Origin: Arenicola marina
Taxonomy: Eukaryota > Annelida > Polychaeta > Arenicolidae
Direction: 5' to 3'
Length of the DNA: 64,000 bases
Assembly (NCBI GenBank): GCA_964019135.1
Contig: OZ025255.1
Location: 19,569,708 to 19,633,707, forward strand
The translations under genes and the position numbers were made by a program. The notes beneath the pieces were generated by a model. That model was not told the origin of the DNA and ran no database searches. It worked only from the letters and a program-made list of their open reading frames with translations. The first letter of the stretch is position 1, and each line of letters starts with the position of its first letter. Below, one piece after another: positions 54,570 to 64,000 of the stretch.

Positions 54570-55258
54570 GTACTGTGTCAGTCCGCGCACGGCGACCGTA
54601 TGTATGGTCACAATCAGTACTTTGTCAGTCCGCGCACGGCGACCCTATGTATGGCCACAATCAGTACTGTGTCAATCCGCGCACGGCCGCCCAGTGTGTG
54701 CCACAATCAGTACTGTGTCAGTCAGCACACGGCGGCACTATGTATGGCAACAGTCAGTACTGTGTCAGTCCGCGCAAGGCGACCCTATGTGTGGCCACAG
54801 TCAGTACTGTATCAGTCCGCGCCTGGCGACGCAATGTACGGCCACAGTCTGTACTGTATCAGTCCGCGCCCGGCGACGCAATGTCCGGCCACAGTCTGTA
54901 CTGTATCAGTCCGCGCCCGGCGACGCAATGTACGGCCACAATGTGTACTGTGTCAGTCCGCATAGGGTGACCCTATGTATGGCCACGATCAGTACTGTGT
55001 CAGTCAGCACACGGCGACCCTATATATGGCCACAATCAGTACAGTTCAGTCCGCACATTGCGACCCTATGTATGGCCACAATCAGTACTGTGTCAGTCCG
55101 CGCACGGCGACCCTGCATATGGGCACAATCAGTACAGTGTCAGTCCGCACATTGCGACACTATGTATATCCGCAATCAGTACTGTGTCAGTCCGCACACG
55201 GCGACCTGTTTATGGCCACATTCAGTACTGTGTCAGTCAGCACACCATGGTCCTATGT
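54570..55258. repeat. 47-bp minisatellite, about 15 copies
   Basis: Units of 47 bp containing CAGTCCGCGCACGGCGACCC, TATGTATGGCCACA and ATCAGTACTGTGT, with variants such as CAGCACACGG, CGCCTGGCGACGCAATG and CACATTGCGAC. One inverted copy lies at about 55868-55897. Open frames rotate through the repeat and are not genes. Confidence 0.95.
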
Positions 55259-55897
55259 GTAATATACCCAAGAGTAAGCAACGCGCCGCCCACCGACCGC
55301 ACACTTCGAACGAATCCACCCAAACATTGGCATCTTTCTTGTCTAAAATAATTACACTTTTGAAATAGACTATCATGACTTGCCAATTCTTTACAGCTAT
55401 TACTGAAGCAATTTTGCCCCAAAAGCGCAGTACAAAAAGCAACCTTGTTTATATACAGGAAGTATATATGAAGCGACAAAGCGACCACATGATTGACTGA
55501 ATTTGGTGAACCGCGCAAACTTTGCGCATGTATGAATTAGTCCAAGATCGAGACAGGGATGAGACATGGGCTATGTAACAACCCGCGGTACAGTGGCCTA
55601 CTTTTGCGTTTTTCATAAACATGCCACTTCCGCTTCCTGTATATAAGCAAGATCACAAAGGACTGTTTGAAGTGTGTTTTGCGAGAAAATTGTTTCAGTA
55701 GGCGCTGTAAACAAATTGTCACGATGTAAGTTAAGTTTATTTTAAAGTTGAATCATATTAGACACAAAAAATTGGATTCGCGCTTGATTAATGCATGATG
55801 CGGGTCGCAGTGTGAGGTGAGTAGCGGTGAGTTGCTTGCGCATGGGTATATGATACATAGGACCGCCCTGTGCTGACTGACACAGTACTGATTGTGT
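55217..55897. repeat. Large imperfect inverted repeat next to the 47-bp array
   Basis: The left arm 55217-55462 and the reverse complement of 55633-55897 align over most of their length: CAGTACTGTGTCAGTCAGCA, GGTCCTATGT, ATATACCCA, TTTACAGC, CTGAA-CAATTTT and TTATATACAGGAAG appear in the same order in both. The loop is about 170 bp. The left arm's outer end is the last 47-bp unit. This is a diverged foldback structure or two inverted copies of one element. Confidence 0.7.
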
Positions 55898-57074
55898 CCA
55901 ACGGAGGTGAGCGCCCTTGTTCATCAGTAATATTGACAAGGACGCAGTACATAATGGAATAGAATATATCCTGGACGTCACATCGGAGCTGAAAAAGGCC
56001 CCCCCCCCTCCCCTCAGCAAAGCACATGAGGCCATAATGTAGATCTTCATATCCCATTTTCAAGTCAATCAGGATCAAAACGTGTATAGTTTACCTTGCA
56101 AGCATCAATAATAAGCATATATCACACGATGTGTTCTATGCACACACAATAGAACGCGTTTTTGATATTATGGGGATATCTTGTGAACAAAAGTTCATCA
56201 AACGTCCACTTAAAGTTTCGAAGGAAACAGAATAACAAAACATCGTCAAACTAAATCGGACATGCCATGGCGAATAATGTACGTACAATATTTCCCCGTA
56301 TCCATTTCGCAGTAGGTCCCAACATTTACATACACTGAAGATAAGGGAATACGCATACGGTCCCATGTTAAATCAACTTAGGTCAGATACTAAAGGTTTT
56401 GTCAGAAAAATCATGTCAAACAATTCTCCAAAATGTTGGCACATGCAATCTAGGCAACATTGGTGCATATAATGCAAAAATTTCGCAGATCTATCTTCAC
56501 GCATTTAGTTGGGTGTTTTTGTCAATAAAAAAAAGAGTTTTTACAACACTCAAATCACATTATTGTCAACCACAGAAGTCCTATTCGGCTCTGTTAGAAA
56601 AATATCTGAATAAATGTATTCAAGCAAAGAGAGGTCGAAGCCTATTATGTCATGTCTTTTAAAATTAAATCAGCTGCCCCATAAAATTGAAGACTAAATT
56701 ATTCAATGTTACCACTAGATGTATAATTCCAATTGAAGTTAACTTATAAGCGACGGGCTAAAGAACAATGTATGTTGCCAAGCAGAGCGCTCTTGGTGAC
56801 CGCCCATCGGATGCTGTCATAGTGAGTAGTTGTGACGTCAAAATGTTACAAACATGACGTCACAATGGGAGTTCCTAAGGACACCGAATGATATGACAAG
56901 CACGTGCGTGGCATTCGTCATCCGGCCAAAGATATTCTTTATGACAAACCGAAGCGAGATTAATTTTGAATATTAATCTAGATGTATCCCCTCGGAATAT
57001 CGGAATTAATAAATATACGCTCGCATTTTTTAGGTAGCACCTATCCATATAATTCGCAATTGTTCACACAAAGT
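55898..57074. other. Spacer, no gene seen
   Basis: AT-rich single-copy sequence with a C run near 56000-56012. No exon or RNA gene recognised. Confidence 0.5.
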
Positions 57075-60000
57075 AAGGTGATGCGGCAGGATAATGTTTC
57101 CAATTGGTTACCGAACTCCGCATGCCTATTGCCCGAGCCATTCAGCAGAAGATATGCGGCAGGATAATGTTTCCATTTGGTTACCGAACTCCCCATGCCT
57201 ATTGCCCGAGCCATTCAGCAGAAGATATGCGGCAGGATAATGTTTCCATTTGATTACCGAACTCCCTATGCCTATTGCCCGAGCCATTCAGCAGAAGATA
57301 TGCGGCAGGATAATGTTTCCTTTTGATTACCGAACTCCCTATGCCTATTGCCCGAGCCATTCAGCAGAAGATATGCGGCAGGATAATGTTTCCATTTGAT
57401 TACCGAACTCCCAATGCCTATTGCCCGAGCCATTCAGCAGAAGATATGCGGCAGGATAATGTTTCCTTTTGATTACCGAACTCCCTATGCCTATTGCCCG
57501 AGCCACTCAGCAGAAGATATGCGGCAGGATAATGTTTCCATTTGGTTACCGAACTCCCCATGCCTATTGCCCGAGCCATTCAGCAGAAGATATGCGGCAG
57601 GATAATGTTTCCATTTGGCTACCAAACTCCCTATGCCTATTGCCCGAGCCATTCAGCAGAAGATATGCGGCAGGATAATGTTTCCATTTGATTACCGAAC
57701 TCCCCATGCCTATTGCCCGAGCCATTCAGCAGAAGATATGCGGCAGGATAATGTTTCCATTTGATTACCGAACTCCCTATGCCTATTGCCCGAGCCATTC
57801 AGCAGAAGATATGCGGCAGGATAATGTTTCCTTTTGATTACCCAACTCCCTATGCCTATTGCCCGAGCCATTCAGCAGAAGATATGCGGCAGGATAATGT
57901 TTCCATTTGATTACCGAACTCCCAATGCCTATTGCCCGAGCCATTCAGCAGAAGATATGCGGCAGGATAATGTTTCCTTTTGATTACCGAACTCCCTATG
58001 CCTATTGCCCGAGCCACTCAGCAGAAGATATGCGGCAGGATAATGTTTCCATTTGGTTACCGAACTCCCCATGCCTATTGCCCGAGCCATTCAGCAGAAG
58101 ATATGCGGCAGGATAATGTTTCCATTTGGCTACCAAACTCCCTATGCCTATTGCCCGAGCCATTCAGCAGAAGATATGCGGCAGGATAATGTTTCCATTT
58201 GGCTACCAAACTCCCTATGCCTATTGCCCGAGCCATTCAGCAGAAGATATGCGGCAGGATAATGTTTCCATTTGATTACCGAACTCCCCATGCCTATTGC
58301 CCGAGCCATTCAGCAGAAGATATGCGGCAGGATAATGTTTCCATTTGGCTACCAAACTCCCTATGCCTATTGCCCGAGCCATTCAGCAGAAGATATGCGG
58401 CAGGATAATGTTTCCATTTGATTACCGAACTCCCCATGCCTATTGCCCGAGCCATTCAGCAGAAGATATGCGGCAGGATAATGTTTCCATTTGATCACCG
58501 AACTCCCTATGCCTATTGCCCCAGCAATTCAGCAGAAGATATGCGGCAGGATAATGTTTCCATTTGATTACCGAACTCCCCATGCCTATTGCCCGAGCCA
58601 TTCAGCAGAAGATATGCGGCAGGATAATGTTTCCATTTGGTTACCGAACTCCCCATGCCTATTGGCCGAGCCATTCAGCAGAAGATATGCGGCAGGATAA
58701 TGTTTCCATTTGATTACCGAACTCCCTATGCCTATTGCCCCAGCCATTCAGCAGAAGATATGCGGCAGGATAATGTTTCCATTTGGTTACCGAACTCCCC
58801 ATGGCTATTGCCCGAGCCATTCAGCAGAAGATATGCGGCAGGATAATGTTTCCATTTGGTTACCGAACTCCCTATGCCTATTGCCCGAGCCATTCAGCAG
58901 ACGATATGCAGCAGGATAATGTTTCCATTTGGTTACCGAACTCCCTATACCTATTGCCCGAGCCATTCAGCAGAAGATATGCGGCAGGATAATGTTTCCA
59001 TTTGGTTACCGAACTCCCCATGCCTATTGCCCCAGCCATTCAGCAGAAGATATGCGGCAGGATAATGTTTCCAATTGGTTACCGAACTCACCATGCCTAT
59101 TGCCCGAGCCATTCAGCAGAAGATATGCGGCAGGATAATGTTTCCATTTGATTACCGAACTCCCCATGCCTATTGCCCGAGCCATTCAGCAGAAGATATG
59201 CGGCAGGATAATGTTTCCATGTGGTTACCGAACTCCCCATGCCTATTGCCCCAGCCATTCAGCAGAAGATATGCGGCAGAATAATGTTTCCTTTTGATTA
59301 CCGAACTCCCTATGCCTATTGCCCGAGCCATTCAGCAGAAGATATGCGGCAGGATAATGTTTCCATTTGATTACCGAACTCCCCATGCCTATTGCCCGAG
59401 CCATTCAGCAGAAGATATGCGGCAGGATAATGTTACCATTTGATTACCGAACTCCCCATGCCTATTGCCCGAGCCATTCAGCAGAAGATATGCGGCAGGA
59501 TAATGTTTCCATTTGGTTACCGAACTCCCCATGGCTATTGCCCGAGCCATTCAGCAGAAGATATGCGGCAGGATAATGTTTCCATTTGATCACCGAACTC
59601 CCTATGCCTATTGCCCCAGCAATTCAGCAGAAGATATGCGGCAGGATAATGTTTCCATTTGATTACCGAACTCCCCATGCCTATTGCCCGAGCCATTCAG
59701 CAGAAGATATGCGGCAGAATAATGTTTCCATTTGATTACCGAACTCCCTATGTCTATTGCCCCAGCCATTCAGCAGAAGATATGCGGCAGGATAATGTTT
59801 CCATTTGGTTACCGAACTCCCCATGGCTATTGCCCGAGCCATTCAGCAGAAGATATGCGGCAGGATAATGTTTCCATTTGATTACCGAACCCCCTATGCC
59901 TATTGCCCCAGCCATTCAGCAGAAGATATGCGGCAGGATAATGTTTCCATTTGATTACCGAACTCCCCATGCCTATTGCCCGAGCCATTCAGCAGAAGAT

Positions 60001-63000
60001 ATGCGGCAGGATAATGTTTCCATTTGGTTACCGAACTCCCCATGCCTTTTGCCCGAGCCATTCAGCAGAAGATATGCGGCAGGATAATGTTTCCATTTGG
60101 TTACCGAACCTACTATGCCTATTGCCCCAGCCATTCAGCAGAAGATATGCGGCAGGATAATGTTTCCATTTGATTACCGAACTCCCCATGCCTATTGCCC
60201 GAGCCATTCAGCAGAAGATATGCGGCAGGATAATGTTTCCATTTGGTTACCGAACTCCCCATGCCTATTGCCCCAGCCATTCAGCAGAAGATATGCGGCA
60301 GGATAATGTTTCCAATTGGTTACCGAACCTACTATGCCTATTGCCCCAGCCATTCAGCAGAAGATATGCGGCAGGATAATGTTTCCATTTGATTACCGAA
60401 CTCCCCATGCCTATTGCCCGAGCCATTCAGCAGAAGATATGCGGCAGGATAATGTTTCCATTTGGTTACCGAACTCCCCATGCCTTTTGCCCGAGCCATT
60501 CAGCAGAAGATATGCGGCAGGATAATGTTTCCATTTGGTTACCGAACTCCCCATGCCTATTGCCCGAGCCATTCAGCAGAAGATATGCGGCAGGATAATG
60601 TTTCCATTTGGTTACCGAACACCCCATGCCTATTGCCCGAGCCATTCAGCAGAAGATATGCGGCAGGATAATGTTTCCATTTGGTTACCGAACTCCCTAT
60701 GCCTATTGCCCGAGCCATTCAGCAGACGATATGCAGCAGGATAATGTTTCCATTTGGTTACCGAACTCCCTATGCCTATTGCCCGAGCCATTCAGCAGAA
60801 GATATGCGGCAGGATAATGTTTCCATTTGGTTACCGAACTCCCCATGCCTATTGCCCGAGCCATTCAGCAGAAGATATGCGGCAGGATAATGTTTTCATT
60901 TGGTTACCGAACTCCCCATGGCTATTGCCCGAGCCATTCAGCCGAAGATATGCGGCAGCATAATGTTTCCATTAGGTTACCGAACTCCCTATGCCTATTG
61001 CCCGAGCCATTCAGCAGACGATATGCGGCAGGATAATGTTTCCATTTGGTTACCGAACTCCCCATGCCTATTGCCCGAGCCATTCAGCGGAAGATATGCG
61101 GCAGGATAATGTTTCCATTTGATTACCGAACTCCCTATGCCTATTGCCCGAGCCATTCAGCAGAAGATATGCGGCAGGATAATGTTTCCATTTGATTACT
61201 GAACTCCCTATGCCTATTGCCCGAGCCATTCAGCAGAAGATATGCGGCAGGATAATGTTACCATTTGATTACTGAACTCTTTATGCCTATTGCCCGAGCC
61301 ATTCAGCAGAAGATATGCGGCAAGATAATGTTACCATTTGATTACTGAACTCTCTATGCCTATTGCCCGAGCCATTCAGCAGAAGATATGCGGCAAGATA
61401 ATGTTACCATTTGATTACTGAACTCTCTATGCCTATTGCCCGAGCCATTCAGCAGAAGATAAACGGCAGGATAATGTTACCATTTGATTACTGAACTCTC
61501 TATGCCTATTGCCCGAGCCATTCAGCAGAAGATATGCGGCAAGATAATGTTACCATTTGATTACTGAACTCTCTATGCCTATTGCCCGAGCCATTCAGCA
61601 GAAGATATGCGGCAAGATAATGTTTCCACTTGGTTACCGAACTCCCCATGCCTATTGCCTGAGCCATTCAGCAGAAGATATGCGGCAGGATAATGTTTCC
61701 ATTTGGTTACCGAACTCCCCATGCCTATTGCCCGAGCCATTCAGCAGAAGATATGCGACAGGATAATGTTTCCATTTGGTTACCGAACTCCCCATGCCTA
61801 TTGCCCGAGCCATTCAGCAGAAGATATGCGGCAGGATAATGTTTCCGTTTGGTTACCGAACTCCCCATGCCTATTGCCCGAGCCATTCAGCAGAAGATAT
61901 GCGGCAGGATAATGTTTCCATTTGATTACCGAACTCCCCATGCCTATTGCCCGAGCCATTCAGCAGAAGATATGCGGCAGGATAATGTTTCCATTTGGTT
62001 ACCGAACTCCCCATGCCTATTGCCCAGCCATTCAGCAGAAGATATGCGGCAGGATAATGTTTCCATTTGGTTACCGAACTCCCCATGCCTATTGCCCGAG
62101 CCATTCAGCAGAAGATATGCGGCAGGATAATGTTTCCATTTGGTTACCGAACTCCCTATGCCTATTGCCCGAGTCATTCAGCAGAAGATATGCGGCAGGA
62201 TAATGTTTCCATTTGGTTACCGAACTCCCCATGCCTATTGCCCAGCCATTCAGCAGAAGATATGCGGCAGGATAATGTTTCCATTTGGTTACCGAACTCC
62301 CCATGCCTATTGCCCGAGCCATTCAGCAGAAGATATGCGGCAGGATAATGTTTCCATTTGGTTACCGAACTCCCTGTGCCTATTGCCCGAGCCATTCAGC
62401 AGAAGATATGCGGCAGGATAATGTTTCCATTTGATTACCGAACTCCCTATGCCTATTGCCCGAGCCATTCAGCAGAAGATATGCGGCAGGATAATGTTAC
62501 CATTTGGTTACCGAACTCCCTATGCCTATTGCCCGAGCCATTCAGCAGAAGATATTCGGCAGGATAATGTTTCCATTTGGTTACTGAACTCCCCATGCCT
62601 ATTGCCCGAGCCTTCAGCAGAAGATATGGGGCAGGATTATGTTTCCATTTGGTTACCGCACTCCCTATGCCTATTGCCCGAGCCATTCAGCAGAAGATAT
62701 GCGGCCGGATAATGTTTCCATTTGGTTACCTAACTCCCCATGCCTATTGCCCGAGCCATTCAGCAGAAGATATGCGGCAGGATAATGTTTCAATTTGGTT
62801 ACCGAACTCCCCATGCCCATTGCCCGAGCCATTCAGCAGAAGGTATGCGGCAGGATAATGTTTCCATTTGGTTACCAAACTCCCCATGCCTATTGCCCGA
62901 GCCATTCAGCAGAAGATATGCGGCAGGATAATGTTTCCATTTGGTTACTGAACTCCTCATGCCTATTGCCCGAGCCATTCAGCAGAAGATATGCGGCAGG

Positions 63001-64000
63001 ATAATGTTTCCATTTGGTTACCGAACTCCCCATATCTTTTGCCCGAGCCATTCCACAGAAGATATGCGGCAGGATAATGTTTCCATTTGGTTACCGAACT
63101 CCCAATGCCTATTGCCCGAGCCATTCAGCAGAAGATATGCGGCAGGATAATGTTTCCATTTGGTTACCGAACTCCCCATGCCTATTGCCCGAGCCATTCA
63201 GCAGAAGATATGCGGCAGGATAATGTTTCCATTTGCTTACCAAACTCCCCATGCCTATTGCCCGAGCCATGCAGCAGAAGATATGCGGCAGGATAATGTT
63301 TCCATTTGGTGACCAATCTCCCTATGCCTATTGCCCGAGCCATTCAGCAGAAGATATGCGGCAGGATAATGTTTCCATTTGGTTACCGAACTCCCCATGC
63401 CTATTGCCCAGCCATTCCACAGAAGATATGCGGCAGGATAATGTTTCCATTTGGTTACCAAACTCCCCATGCCTATTCCCCGAGCCATTCCACAGAAGAT
63501 ATGCGGCAGGATAATGTTTCCATTTGATTACCGAACTCCCTATGCCTATTGCCCGAGCCATTCAGCAGAAGATATGCGGCAGGATAATGTTTCCATTTGG
63601 TTACCGAACTCCCCATGCCTATTGCCCGAGCCATTCAGCAGAAGATATGCGGCAGGATAATGTTTCCATTTGGTTACCGTACTCCCCATGCCTATTGCCC
63701 GAGCCATTCAGCAGAAGATATGCGGCAGGATAATGTTTCCATTTGGTTACCAAACTCCCTATGCCTATTGCCCGAGCCATTCAGCAGAAGATATGCGGCA
63801 GGATAATGTTTCCATTTGGTTACTGAACTCCCTATGCCTATTGCCCGAGCCATTCAGCAGAAGATATGCGGCAGGGTAATGTTTCCATTTGGTTACCAAA
63901 CTCCCTATGCCTATTGCCCGAGCCATTCAGCAGAAGATATGCGGCAGGATAATGCTTCCATTTGGTTACTGAACTCCCTATGCCTATTGCCCGAGCCATT
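57075..64000. repeat. 73-bp satellite, about 95 copies, continues past the window
   Basis: Head-to-tail 73-bp monomers with GCGGCAGGATAATGTTTCCA, TTTGGTTACCGAACTCCCCA, TGCCTATTGCCCGAGCCATT and CAGCAGAAGATAT. Most copies differ at a few fixed sites (GGTTACC/GATTACC, CCCCATG/CCCTATG, CGAGCC/CCAGCC). Copies near 62025, 62243 and 63407 have lost one base (TTGCCCAGCC). A seven-monomer block at 57396 recurs at 57907 (511 bp). A subfamily with GATTACTGAACTCTCTATG and CAAGATAATG clusters at 61190-61620. As 73 is not a multiple of 3, the same 69-residue open frame appears in all frames; it is a by-product. Confidence 0.97.

Noticed and set aside
57075..64000. CRISPR array, tandem peptide genes or tRNA cluster
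   Set aside because: There are no distinct spacers; the monomers abut. The 69-residue frames recur only because 73 is not divisible by 3. No cloverleaf was seen.

Overview
This is a eukaryotic, almost certainly invertebrate metazoan, genomic window. Its genes are split into small exons with GT-AG (and one apparent GC-AG) introns, it carries LINE retrotransposons, and roughly a third of it (about 20 kb by hand count) is tandem-repeat DNA. A two-Ig protein of the Dpr/zig-8 type points to a protostome. Intron size, repeat load and LINE types would suit a mollusc, annelid or brachiopod, but the species cannot be fixed from the sequence alone.

Layout. Positions 1-16.4 kb hold back-to-back minisatellites with units of 8, 31, 22, 19, 7, 42 and 17 bp, separated by C-rich spacers, with no gene I can support. 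Positions 16.9-27.4 kb on the + strand carry the 3' part of a Dpr/zig-8-like two-Ig cell-surface gene: Ig1 (second half), a 109-residue optional-looking exon, a 27-nt microexon, Ig2, a 24-nt and a 42-nt microexon, and a terminal exon with a hydrophobic C-terminus. All internal joins are phase 1. The signal peptide and the start of Ig1 were not found and probably lie upstream of the window. Positions 28-41 kb are intergenic, with an 18-bp array, a TTAGGG-like patch, a CTCF-like site, a foldback element of about 590 bp and a 2.8-kb array of 23-bp units.

Positions 41.28-53.94 kb on the + strand carry what looks like a complete gene for a type I membrane protein: signal peptide, WSC domain (two exons), calcium-binding EGF domains, one transmembrane helix and a cytoplasmic tail with SQYEHI, YTN and YEKM tyrosine motifs. 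Leaving out one damaged EGF exon, the seven good exons sum to 1065 nt, an exact 355 codons including the stop. One intron contains a 45-bp minisatellite split by a 5.4-kb antisense LINE. A second, decayed L1/Tx1-like LINE end lies in the last intron.

Positions 54.5-56 kb hold a 47-bp array that runs into a long imperfect inverted repeat. From 57.08 kb to the end of the window there is a 73-bp satellite of about 95 copies that continues past the window edge.

The most unusual item is the LINE at 44.7-50.1 kb. Its ORF1 protein has an L1-type coiled coil and RRM-like core followed by a C-terminal domain that matches the IMPACT/YigZ (UPF0029) family, a translation-control fold that I do not know as a part of retrotransposon ORF1 proteins. 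Long open frames inside the tandem arrays are by-products of repeat units that lack stop codons and are not annotated as genes.
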